Source: Synergistaceae bacterium
GTDB taxonomy: Bacteria > Synergistota > Synergistia > Synergistales > Aminobacteriaceae
Length of the DNA: 9,194 nucleotides
NCBI GenBank assembly: GCA_017458545.1
Contig: JAFTBA010000212.1
Span: forward strand, 1-9,194
Direction: 5' to 3'
Shown here: piece after piece, positions 1-6,937 of the stretch
Layout: the number at the start of each line of letters is the position of its first letter
Position numbering within the stretch: the first letter of the stretch is position 1
Notes under the pieces: generated by a model
Told to the model about the DNA's origin: nothing
Database searches by the model: none
The model's input: the letters and a program-made list of their open reading frames with translations, nothing else
Translations under genes and position numbers: made by a program

Positions 1-3000
1 ACCGCAGCAACCGTATAACCTCCTCCTGTAATCTCTGACTCGTTCGGAGAAACACTGCGCTCATTACCGAACGTTATCTCTCCTTCACTTAATGACTCTT
101 CGGATTCGGTTTCAGTTTCAGTTGAACGCTCATTAACATCAGGTTCACTCTGCAATGAAGGTGCTGTACTCTTTACGCTGTCCTTGCTCTGAGTCGTTTC
201 TGATGTCGCTGTCTTTGAAGTTTTCTTGGCGTTCGGATCTACTACCGTAATTGTAAACTGCTTGCTGTCTGTTCCTATTGAGTTTGAAGCCTTAACAGTG
301 AACGTGTATGACCCTGCTGCAGTCGGTTTACCGCTGAATGAACCGTTCGAGAATTTAACTCCCGAAGGCAGACTCCCTGTAACTGAAAATTTAACCGTCT
401 TAGTACCCGTTGCAGTTACCTTCGAGCTGTAATTCTTCTTGAGAGTCCCTGACGCAAGCGTTGAAGTCGTAATCTTCGGAGCTGTTTGAGTCTTAATGAC
501 TATTCTTCGCGTTACACTGCCGTCAGCATTCTTAGCAGTTACCGTTAATGTCGTCGTTGAATCTTTTGACGGTGCTTTGCCCGTTAGAACAGCGTTGTAA
601 TCATCCGTCTGAGTCAGCGTGAAACCGCTCACTTTATTCATGCTGTAAGTTATATTCTTCGAGCCTTTCACTTTGAACGAAAGCTGAATATTACTGTTAA
701 CCTCGCATGTCATATTTGTTGTCGCGGCTGTAGGTGTTGTGAATGACGGTTTGCTTCCGATAATCGAAAAGTTGACTTTCTTTGAGACTGAGGACATTAC
801 ATTTTTGGCAGTGAATGTAATAGGCAGATTCCTCAGCGATATTGTCGGAGTCCCTGTCAGTTTCGCAGTACCTTTCGCAGAGTCGCAGGTGAACGTCAAA
901 CCCAAATCACTAAGGCTGCTTATTCCGAACTTGGCCAAATCCGACGCTGATACTGAACACGTAATATCTATCGGTTTAGTACCTGTTGCCGAAATTCTTG
1001 TCTCATTGTACGCTTTATCTGTTTTTGCCTGAGCAAGCGTTGCCGTGAGTTTAGGCGCAACACCGTTTACTTTGAGAGTCGTTGTGTACGAGTTTGAACC
1101 TGCTGTGTTAGTGAGGGTGATTTTAACCGTGTAAGTATCTGAAAGTTTAGGCGTTCCCTTAACAGTAGCATTAGCACCGTTTGAACCTAATGTGTAACTC
1201 AATGTGTCAGGCAGTCCCTCAATCTTCCATGTTATAGGAGTCGTTCCCTGAGCAGTGAATTTAACCGAATAAACCTTATCCGTTGTGGCATTGGCCATTT
1301 TCACTGATGAGAGTGTAGGTTTCTGAACGACTTTAATCGGAACTCTGAGCGATGTATTACCGCCTGAGTTAGAGGCTTTAACCGTCATGTTAAACGTTCC
1401 TGCTCTTGTCGGAGTCCCTGAGAACACTCCAGAACTGCTCATCTTCATTCCCGAAGGCTGACCCGATACCGTCCATTTTATAGGCGCAGTACCTGACGAC
1501 ACATTGAACTGAACGGCTGTGTAAGCAGTACCGACAATACCGTTTGCAAGCGTACCCGGACTCGCTATAACGGGGGGCTGTGCCTTAATGATGAGCTTTA
1601 CGGTTTTTGTTACCGCAGCGTCGCCCAGCGTAGTGGTTATGTTTGTCGCAGTAATCTTGACATTGAACGTACCTGCTACAGTAGGTGTACCGCTTATTGC
1701 CGCATTGCTGCTGTTGAAGGTCAAACCGTTAGGAAGTCCGCTGACCGTTAAAGTTATCGGTGAAGTTCCGGAAGTCTGTATCACCTGCGAATACGATTTA
1801 CCCACAACACCGTTAGGGAGGCTTGAAGTTCTTATTGTGGGTTTAACGGGCTTAGCGTTAATCGTGAATTTAACGGTGATGTTCGATGTTGCCGTTACGT
1901 TTGTTTTTGTTTTTGACTTTGTGCTTGCGGTAGTGGTTACGGCTTTGAGCGGAACTGTGTAAGTACCTGCTCTTGTAGGTTTGCCTGAGATTAAGCCCGA
2001 CCTTGAGAGCGACAGACCCGTAGGAAGTTTTGTTGACGTTGCCAGCGACCAGACAGCCGAATTTGGAGTCAGCTGATGCCTCAAAGTGTAGCCTACATAT
2101 CCCGTCAGACTCACATTACCCGACGAATCTGCAGCATCAATCGTAAGCGTGAAAGTTTTTGATGTTGAACCTGCTGAATTGCTTGCAGTTACTGTTACGG
2201 AGTAAGTCTCTGCTGTTGTCGGAGTGCCTGAGATTAAGCCCGTTGAAGCGTTGAGCGACAGCCCTGAAGGTAATCCTGTTGCCGACCATGTTACTGTTGT
2301 TGAACTCGTTGCGGTTAATGTCTGGCTGTAAGTGTTACCGACTTTGCCTGACGGGAGCGATGAAGTTGTGATTGTCGGAGCTGTTCCAGATGAACCGCTG
2401 TTCGTAACGGTAAGGGTATAGGACTTTGAGTCTGTGCCGTAAGAGTTAGAGGCTGTTACTGTGAACGGGTAAGTCCCTGCTGTTGTCGGAGTGCCTGAGA
2501 TTACACCCGTTGAAGCGTTGAGCGATAACCCCGAAGGTATACCCGTTCCTACTGACCATGTTATAGGGGAAGTACCCGAAGCACTGAGAGTCTGATTGTA
2601 TGATGTGTTGACCTGTGCATTAGGGAGCGATGATGTTGTTATTGTCGGTTTAGTTCCTGTTGATGAGCCTGAAGTTACGGTGAATGCCTTGACGGTTGCG
2701 TTTGCACCTTTGATAGTATATGAAGTGTTGTTTACAGTGAGATTGATTGTCATATTCTTGCCCGATGTCCAGCTTGTGCCGTTTGTAGAAAAGAAACTTC
2801 CTTCATCAATTACAGCATTAGGCGACAGAAAGGATACGATACACTCAACCGGTACGTTACTTTTGTTATTGTAAGTTACAACAACTGAGAAATATTGACC
2901 GCTTGAAAGGCTGACAGGAGTATCGAGTGTTACTGTGTGCCAGCCTGCATAAGGCATTGTCCCTGATTTTGTTGAAACAGGACTGCCTGATATTGGACTT

Positions 3001-4283
3001 GATGAAGGCATTGCTGACATTCCTGTGTAGACCTTAATCTGATAGCTGACGTTGTTGTCGGGAGTATAAAAACCTACTTCCTTCAGAATTTCACCGCTGC
3101 GCTCAGCTTTGAAGACGTTTGCTGAATGTGCTGTTGAATTAATATTTATGCACCAGCCTAACGGTGAATAGTCATAGACCTTCATGTCAGAGTCGGCTTT
3201 TTCGGTGATGAATGCTGTTCCTTCAGTGAGATACTGAGCATATGACATCCAGAAGCAGCCGTTATCGCCTACGTTTCCGCTGCCGGTTCCCCAAAGATTC
3301 CCCCAAGAATTTTTGATGAGCCATGCACCGTCCTCGCTGGGTTTTGTCTTGAAGTTATTGCGCGAATAGTTATCGTCCCAGCCGATTATCTGAACGGCAT
3401 GATTTACTGAGGTACCTCCGCCCGTGTAATAATAAGCAGTTCCGTTTGATGAGGTCTTGTAATATTGAGTCTTTTCGCTGTAATAACTTCCTACAACCGA
3501 GCCGTTGTCAATTATTCTGCGTTTCACTATGTCCCTTGCTGACGATGAGGCATTCACGTCGGGTTCGTCCATCATATTAAGGTAGTAGACATCACGGAGT
3601 CTTGCAGCTCTGGTGTAACTTTCGGGAGTTGTCTTTGAAGGCTGAGTGTTTCCGTAAGGGAGTTCGGACTCATTAGCAGGGCCTGCCAATCTCGTGAACA
3701 AAGCTGTAGGGTAAAGTGAGTTGCCTCCGTTATTCAGAACGTCAGCGAAACTTTTACTGTGAAAATCGTAAAACGTTTTTGATTTGTCACTGCCCCTGAA
3801 AGCAAACCAAGCCAAATGCAATTCAGAAAAGTCATTAGTGCCCAAATTATTCATGAGCATATTCGACTCCATTGCGCCTATAGCAGCGTGAGCCCAGCAA
3901 GTTCCGTAAGACCCTTGATCCTTAACGCTGGTAACATAGCTTTTACCGTTCACGTTTCTAAGGTCATATTTTGCCGGTATCGTTGTTGCTTTTTTGTTAC
4001 GTATCGGCGAGTCGTCAACCTCAATCGGCGGATTATCGGCCAAGTGCGACAAATCAATGTGGAACGGAATATAACCGCCGGGGTATTCCGTATTGGCTGT
4101 TGATTTTTTATCTCGCAGAAAAACGGAATCATTCTGATGTTCTTCGAGCCATTTGAGGTAGGCAGGTGAGAACGGTTCAACTTTAGGTTCGTTAGATTCT
4201 TCAGCAAATCCTGAGACATTCATCAGGATAACAGACAGAATCAGCAGTACAGAAATTGATACGGTCTTCAAAAATTTCTGCAT
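1..4283 (-). CDS. Exported papain-family (C1A) cysteine peptidase with lectin-like region and tandem Ig-like repeats (C-terminus outside window)
   Basis: The frame is open from ATG at 4283 to the left edge (1427 full codons, no stop), so the C-terminus is missing. AAAGGAG lies 10 bases before the start. Residues 1-27 form a signal peptide: K3/K6, a hydrophobic core, and likely cleavage after G-F-A. The peptidase domain spans about 100-355. It shows YDLRN, then DQGSYGTCW with oxyanion Gln123 and nucleophile Cys129, then NHAVQIIGWDD with His295, and IKNSWGNLWG with Asn325. All catalytic positions are intact, so it should be an active endopeptidase. Residues about 358-520 (FITEKAD..., GWCIN, GFYTPDNNVSYQIKVYTG) fit the lectin-like domain that follows C1A peptidases in many gut bacteria and archaea. 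About nine Ig-like repeats follow at about 543-1350, then a Ser/Thr/Glu-rich linker to about 1420 and GGGYTVAAV at the edge. It is probably a cell-surface or secreted protease acting on host, dietary or microbial protein. The substrate and anchoring mode are unknown. The peptidase call is very secure; the lectin-like call is from memory of the family. Confidence 0.95.
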   Translation of the reverse strand, partial: MQKFLKTVSISVLLILSVILMNVSGFAEESNEPKVEPFSPAYLKWLEEHQNDSVFLRDKKSTANTEYPGGYIPFHIDLSHLADNPPIEVDDSPIRNKKATTIPAKYDLRNVNGKSYVTSVKDQGSYGTCWAHAAIGAMESNMLMNNLGTNDFSELHLAWFAFRGSDKSKTFYDFHSKSFADVLNNGGNSLYPTALFTRLAGPANESELPYGNTQPSKTTPESYTRAARLRDVYYLNMMDEPDVNASSSARDIVKRRIIDNGSVVGSYYSEKTQYYKTSSNGTAYYYTGGGTSVNHAVQIIGWDDNYSRNNFKTKPSEDGAWLIKNSWGNLWGTGSGNVGDNGCFWMSYAQYLTEGTAFITEKADSDMKVYDYSPLGWCININSTAHSANVFKAERSGEILKEVGFYTPDNNVSYQIKVYTGMSAMPSSSPISGSPVSTKSGTMPYAGWHTVTLDTPVSLSSGQYFSVVVTYNNKSNVPVECIVSFLSPNAVIDEGSFFSTNGTSWTSGKNMTINLTVNNTSYTIKGANATVKAFTVTSGSSTGTKPTITTSSLPNAQVNTSYNQTLSASGTSPITWSVGTGIPSGLSLNASTGVISGTPTTAGTYPFTVTASNSYGTDSKSYTLTVTNSGSSGTAPTITTSSLPSGKVGNTYSQTLTATSSTTVTWSATGLPSGLSLNASTGLISGTPTTAETYSVTVTASNSAGSTSKTFTLTIDAADSSGNVSLTGYVGYTLRHQLTPNSAVWSLATSTKLPTGLSLSRSGLISGKPTRAGTYTVPLKAVTTTASTKSKTKTNVTATSNITVKFTINAKPVKPTIRTSSLPNGVVGKSYSQVIQTSGTSPITLTVSGLPNGLTFNSSNAAISGTPTVAGTFNVKITATNITTTLGDAAVTKTVKLIIKAQPPVIASPGTLANGIVGTAYTAVQFNVSSGTAPIKWTVSGQPSGMKMSSSGVFSGTPTRAGTFNMTVKASNSGGNTSLRVPIKVVQKPTLSSVKMANATTDKVYSVKFTAQGTTPITWKIEGLPDTLSYTLGSNGANATVKGTPKLSDTYTVKITLTNTAGSNSYTTTLKVNGVAPKLTATLAQAKTDKAYNETRISATGTKPIDITCSVSASDLAKFGISSLSDLGLTFTCDSAKGTAKLTGTPTISLRNLPITFTAKNVMSSVSKKVNFSIIGSKPSFTTPTAATTNMTCEVNSNIQLSFKVKGSKNITYSMNKVSGFTLTQTDDYNAVLTGKAPSKDSTTTLTVTAKNADGSVTRRIVIKTQTAPKITTSTLASGTLKKNYSSKVTATGTKTVKFSVTGSLPSGVKFSNGSFSGKPTAAGSYTFTVKASNSIGTDSKQFTITVVDPNAKKTSKTATSETTQSKDSVKSTAPSLQSEPDVNERSTETETESEESLSEGEITFGNERSVSPNESEITGGGYTVAA
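231..2655 (-). repeat. About nine tandem putative Ig (He_PIG-like) protein repeats
   Basis: Within the protease gene, units of about 85-100 residues share the pattern ITTSSLP-x-G-x-VG-x-x-Y, then a T-W-S-V-x-G-LPSGLSLN core, then the hallmark SGTPT-x-AGTY, and end in T-V-T-A-S-N-S. Approximate unit boundaries on the plus strand are 2655-2395, 2390-2125, 2120-1842, 1840-1575, 1573-1312, 1310-1050, 1050-750, 748-478 and 478-231. Units 1, 2, 4, 5 and 9 keep the consensus well. Unit 3 carries a Lys/Thr/Ser-rich insertion before its last strand, and units 6-8 are strongly diverged. Such repeats usually act as stalks or adhesive spacers that hold an enzyme away from the cell surface. That role is inferred here. 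Confidence 0.85.
2202..2547 (-). repeat. Nearly identical 79-base direct repeat pair inside the Ig repeats
   Basis: Bases 2202-2280 and 2469-2547 align without gaps at an offset of 267 bases (89 codons). By eye they differ at 9 of 79 positions, with identical runs of 27 and 20 bases. They encode the same part of Ig units 2 and 1 (LSLNASTG, then ISGTPTTA). The remaining units are far more diverged at DNA level, so this pair probably reflects the most recent unit duplication or gene conversion. Confidence 0.8.
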
Positions 4284-4370
4284 GATATTTTTTCTCCTTT
4301 CTGTTATGTACGATTAATTAGTTATCGGAGTAAACTGTTACATATTTTATTACACGAGGTGAAATTTTTT
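4284..4370. promoter_or_regulatory. Divergent intergenic region with ribosome binding sites and an imperfect palindrome
   Basis: These 87 AT-rich bases separate the protease gene (leftward) from the small membrane gene (rightward), so promoters for both must lie here or inside the neighbours. The ribosome binding site for the protease is AAAGGAG on the minus strand (4294-4300). Between them, 4311-4327 is an imperfect palindrome whose ends are CGAT and ATCG around TAATTA, a plausible operator. On the plus strand, CATATTTTAT (4341-4350) could hold a -10 box, but I see no convincing -35 partner, so individual promoter calls are weak. Confidence 0.4.
4356..4361 (+). promoter_or_regulatory. Ribosome binding site deciding the start of the small membrane protein
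   Basis: GAGGTG lies 9 bases upstream of ATG 4371. An in-frame GTG at 4359 sits inside this site and has no ribosome binding site of its own, so ATG 4371 is the better start. Confidence 0.7.
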
Positions 4371-4574
4371 ATGCGCTTGTTCATAACTACATTGTCATTG
4401 CTCTGCGTAATCTCATTCGGTTATGCCCTTGCAGGTTACGGCAGTTCATTGTTCGGGAACGGCATTAACGTTCAATATGTTGTCGGAGGTTTAACGGCAG
4501 GAATAATTTTCGGAGGACTGGCTATGATTCTCTGGTACAAAAAAAGAGATGATTTCTTCGACAGCAACAGTTAG
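4371..4574 (+). CDS. Small two-helix membrane protein of unknown function (67 aa)
   Basis: I do not recognise a family. The product has a hydrophobic N-terminal segment (about residues 3-23, FITTLSLLCVISFGYALAG), a short polar glycine/asparagine-containing loop (24-35), a second hydrophobic segment (about 36-56, ending LAMILWY), and a charged tail KKRDDFFDSNS. The tail after helix 2 and the short basic N-terminus suggest a hairpin with both ends in the cytoplasm. The first segment could also be read as a signal peptide, but no clean cleavage site stands out. The start is ATG 4371, with GAGGTG 9 bases upstream. It is transcribed away from the protease and towards purC, with a 66-base gap that contains its own -10 box, so it need not belong to the purine operon. 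That it is a real gene is supported by the ribosome binding site, its two clean helices and the lack of any competing frame. Confidence 0.75.
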   Translation: MRLFITTLSLLCVISFGYALAGYGSSLFGNGINVQYVVGGLTAGIIFGGLAMILWYKKRDDFFDSNS

Positions 4575-4591
4575 ATTTTTGAATCGCCGTG

Positions 4592-4597
4592 TATAAT
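4592..4597 (+). promoter_or_regulatory. Candidate -10 box for the purC operon
   Basis: TATAAT, directly preceded by TG, lies 43 bases before the purC start in the short gap after the small membrane gene. A possible -35 (TTAGAT, 4571-4576) is poor and the spacing of 15 is short. I see no terminator before it and no room for a purine riboswitch aptamer, so any control would be at this promoter or through readthrough from upstream. Confidence 0.4.
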
Positions 4598-4640
4598 ATT
4601 TTCACATTTACTTCAATAACGGAAGGATAAATTTTTTACG

Positions 4641-5357
4641 ATGAACATCACGAAACTTGAACAGCGTTACGAGGGAAAAGCAAAGAAAGTTTACGCAACT
4701 TCAGACCCCTCATACTACATTGTCGAATACAAAGACGATGCCACTGCCTTCAACGGCCTCAAACACGGCACTATTTCAGGCAAAGGAGTCATCAACAACA
4801 AAATGAGCAACATGATGTTTAAGCTGCTTGAGAAAAACGGAGTCAAAACTCATTTTGTCGAACAGTTAAGCGACCGCGAAACCCTCGTCCGTTCAGTCGA
4901 GATAGTTCCGCTCGAAATCATCATCAGAAACGTTGCTGCAGGTTCATTCTCGAAACGTTACGGCGTTGAGGAAGGTACTCAGTTGAAATGCCCTACCCTC
5001 GAATTTTCACTCAAGAATGACGCTCTCAATGACCCGTTAATCAACGACAGTCATATCATTGCACTTGGTGTTGCTGATGAAAAAGAACTCGAAGCGATTC
5101 GTTCACTTGCCTATAAGGTCAACGATGTACTCAAAGAGTTTTTCGCAGGTATAGGAGTTAAACTGATTGACTTCAAGATTGAGGCAGGTCGTTTGCCTGA
5201 CGGTACGATAATTCTTGCCGATGAAATTTCGCCTGATACCTGCCGTTTCTGGGACGCTAAGACTAATGAGAAACTCGACAAGGACAGATTCCGCAGGGAT
5301 ATGGGCGGTGTTGAGGAAGCATATCAGGAAATTTTCAAGCGTATCAACAATGTCTGA
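4641..5357 (+). CDS. purC: Phosphoribosylaminoimidazole-succinocarboxamide synthase (SAICAR synthase)
   Basis: This enzyme condenses CAIR with aspartate, using ATP, to give SAICAR in the de novo IMP pathway in the cytoplasm. The 238-residue length is normal for the bacterial single-domain form. Visible hallmarks are the N-terminal YEGKAKKVY nucleotide-binding strand (residues about 10-18), the segment around DDATAFNGLKH (32-42), GKGVINN, signature 1 VPLEIIIRNVAAGSF, and signature 2 LIDFKIEAG followed by ADEISPDTCRFWD near the C-terminus. No key residue appears to be missing. GGAAGGA (4621-4627) lies 13 bases before the ATG, a somewhat long spacing filled by an A/T run. The gene overlaps purF by 8 bases, so the two are cotranscribed and probably translationally coupled. 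Confidence 0.98.
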   Translation: MNITKLEQRYEGKAKKVYATSDPSYYIVEYKDDATAFNGLKHGTISGKGVINNKMSNMMFKLLEKNGVKTHFVEQLSDRETLVRSVEIVPLEIIIRNVAAGSFSKRYGVEEGTQLKCPTLEFSLKNDALNDPLINDSHIIALGVADEKELEAIRSLAYKVNDVLKEFFAGIGVKLIDFKIEAGRLPDGTIILADEISPDTCRFWDAKTNEKLDKDRFRRDMGGVEEAYQEIFKRINNV

Positions 5358-6741
5358 TGAATTACACGAGGAATGCGGAGTGATAGGGGTATACTGCAAC
5401 GATGAGGGCAGGAATGCCTCTCATTTGGTTTACTACGGACTCTATGCATTACAGCACAGGGGTCAGGAGAGCGCAGGTATTGCCGCCAATTTCAACGGCA
5501 AAATGGAAATCCGTAAAGATTTGGGATTGGCAGGTGAAGTGTTCAGAGGGTATGACTTCTCGAAATTAGCAGGTAACATAGCAATCGGTCATGTGAGATA
5601 TTCGACAGCAGGAGACGGGACTCAGCGCAGTGCACAGCCCTTAGCGGCTTCATGCAGACTCGGTGAAATTGCTTTAGCCCACAACGGCAATTTAGTGAAC
5701 GCCGAAAGTTTACGCGAAATGCTCACAGATGAAGGAGCAATTTTTCACACAACTACGGACTCGGAGTCAATCCTCAACCTAATATGTCAGCACGGTTCGC
5801 GCGGTATTGAGGCCGGTATCAAAAACGCAATGAGCCTCATTAAAGGTGCTTATGTTCTCGTCATAACTATCGGCGACAAATTAATCGGTGTAAGAGATCC
5901 TTACGGTTTACACCCGTTATGTATAGGCAAGCTCAAAGGCGACTCGGGATGGGTATTTGCGTCCGAGACCTGTGCGCTTGAAGCACTTGATGCTGAGTTT
6001 GTGAGGGACGTTAAGCCCGGTGAAATAGTTATTGCTGACGGTGAAGGACTGAAGAGCGTTGAGCCGTCCCATTGGTGCAGGAAAAAACTGTGTGTATTCG
6101 AGATGGTTTATTTCGCAAGACCTGACTCTGTTGTTGACGGTGTGAGCGTCTACGAGTTCAGGCGTAAATGCGGAATGAAACTGGCCCAACAGCGTAAGAT
6201 TGAGGCCGATGTAGTCATGGCCGTCCCCGATTCGGGAATACCTGCTGCAATCGGTTACGCTGAAGCGTCGGGCATACCTTACGGCGAGGGACTCATCAAA
6301 AACAAGTATATGGGCAGAACGTTTATACTTCCCGAACAGGCCATGAGGGATGACGCAGTGAGAATCAAACTCTCAACAATCAGGCACAATATTGACGGCA
6401 AACGCTTAATCATCATTGACGACTCTATAGTGAGAGGTACAACGTTACGGAGGATAGTGGGACATTTGAGGGATGCAGGAGCAAAAGAGATTCATGTTTG
6501 CGCGGCATCGCCCGAAGTGAAATACTCATGTTATTTCGGGATTGATACCCCTCACCGCGAAAAGTTAATTGCCGTTCAGAAATCGCCCGAAGAAATTTGC
6601 AGCTACTTAGGTGCTGACTCACTGACTTATCTCAGCGAGGAAAGTTTGAGCGAAGTATGCGGTGATGATTCGTACTGCAAGGCGTGTTTTGACGGCAATT
6701 ATCCGATGGAGGTGCCTGTAAACGGAGGTGATTCGCAGTGA
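5350..6741 (+). CDS. purF: Amidophosphoribosyltransferase (glutamine PRPP amidotransferase), Fe-S Bacillus type
   Basis: This enzyme catalyses the committed step of purine synthesis: PRPP plus glutamine to 5-phosphoribosylamine. The frame extends upstream to 5215, but ATG 5350 is chosen because it gives MSDELHEE followed by CGVIGVY. That is a short propeptide whose removal would expose catalytic Cys9 of the class II glutaminase domain. The product is 463 aa. HRGQESAGI, GHVRYSTAG, NGNLVN and TTDSES mark the glutaminase half. VPDSGIPAA, YGEGLIKNKYMGRTF and the PRPP loop IIIDDSIVRGTT (about 354-365) mark the phosphoribosyltransferase half. Cys248, Cys394, Cys443 and Cys446 match the pattern I recall for the 4Fe-4S ligands of the B. 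subtilis enzyme: the same 146-residue gap between the first two and a C-x-x-C pair. That predicts an oxygen-sensitive enzyme, as suits an anaerobe. There is no well-placed Shine-Dalgarno sequence, and the start overlaps the purC stop, so translation likely depends on coupling to purC. Confidence 0.97.
   Translation: MSDELHEECGVIGVYCNDEGRNASHLVYYGLYALQHRGQESAGIAANFNGKMEIRKDLGLAGEVFRGYDFSKLAGNIAIGHVRYSTAGDGTQRSAQPLAASCRLGEIALAHNGNLVNAESLREMLTDEGAIFHTTTDSESILNLICQHGSRGIEAGIKNAMSLIKGAYVLVITIGDKLIGVRDPYGLHPLCIGKLKGDSGWVFASETCALEALDAEFVRDVKPGEIVIADGEGLKSVEPSHWCRKKLCVFEMVYFARPDSVVDGVSVYEFRRKCGMKLAQQRKIEADVVMAVPDSGIPAAIGYAEASGIPYGEGLIKNKYMGRTFILPEQAMRDDAVRIKLSTIRHNIDGKRLIIIDDSIVRGTTLRRIVGHLRDAGAKEIHVCAASPEVKYSCYFGIDTPHREKLIAVQKSPEEICSYLGADSLTYLSEESLSEVCGDDSYCKACFDGNYPMEVPVNGGDSQ
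6724..6729 (+). promoter_or_regulatory. Ribosome binding site inside purF for the small antitoxin-like gene
   Basis: GGAGGT lies within the last codons of purF, 8 bases before GTG 6738. A near-consensus site at ideal spacing is the main support for that GTG as a genuine start. Confidence 0.8.
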
Positions 6742-6908
6742 TAATAACCCTAAGCCCCGAACTTGAAGCGCGTGTTTCTGAATGGGGACGCGAATTTAAC
6801 AGGCCGTGCGAGGAACTTGCGGTTGAGCTGCTCGAAGAATATTTTGAGGACAGCGATACGGGGGCAAGATTGTCTCAGGCTGTTAAGTCAGGTAAAACAG
6901 GGGCATAG
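6738..6908 (+). CDS. Small ribbon-helix-helix / RelB-like antitoxin-type protein (56 aa), coupled to purF
   Basis: GTG 6738 overlaps the purF stop as GTGA, with GGAGGT 8 bases upstream, and the frame ends at TAG 6906. The N-terminus IITLSPELEARV resembles the beta strand and turn of CopG/ParD/RelB-type proteins (compare the usual ISVRLPEEL pattern). It is followed by helix A (about 8-20, EARVSEWGREFNR), a turn at N-R-P-C, and helix B (about 23-39, PCEELAVELLEEYFED). The short tail SDTGARLSQAVKSGKTGA looks like the toxin-contacting tail of small antitoxins. Such proteins are dimeric DNA binders that usually repress their own promoter and neutralise a RelE/ParE toxin. No toxin gene follows: the next gene encodes an exported FG-GAP protein. 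It may be an orphan antitoxin, a repurposed regulator of this operon, or a structural look-alike. The existence of the gene is well supported; the fold assignment is moderate. Confidence 0.7.
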   Translation: MIITLSPELEARVSEWGREFNRPCEELAVELLEEYFEDSDTGARLSQAVKSGKTGA

Positions 6909-6924
6909 CGATAATATTTTCAAA

Positions 6925-6930
6925 AGGAGG
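6925..6930 (+). promoter_or_regulatory. Ribosome binding site deciding the TTG start of the FG-GAP gene
   Basis: AGGAGG, within AAAAGGAGG, is followed by 7 A/T bases and then TTG 6938. It is the strongest Shine-Dalgarno sequence in the window, and the TTG yields a complete signal peptide. The first in-frame ATG comes only about 60 codons later. Confidence 0.85.
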
Positions 6931-6937
6931 AATTTTT

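Noticed and set aside
226..4156. Several plus-strand open frames of 60-124 codons in the left half (for example 1588-1962 and 739-1032)
   Set aside because: They are antisense to the continuous minus-strand protease frame, have no convincing ribosome binding sites, and their valine/leucine-rich composition is what reversed Ser/Thr/Gly-rich Ig repeat codons produce.
4575..4640. Possible purine riboswitch or attenuator ahead of purC
   Set aside because: The gap is only 66 bases, with no stem-loop of the purine aptamer type and no terminator hairpin. Only a -10 box is supportable.
5215..5349. Extended purF start giving 45 extra N-terminal residues
   Set aside because: The extension lies wholly inside purC in another frame and would bury the catalytic Cys9 far from the N-terminus. 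Class II amidotransferases need this cysteine exposed after a short propeptide.
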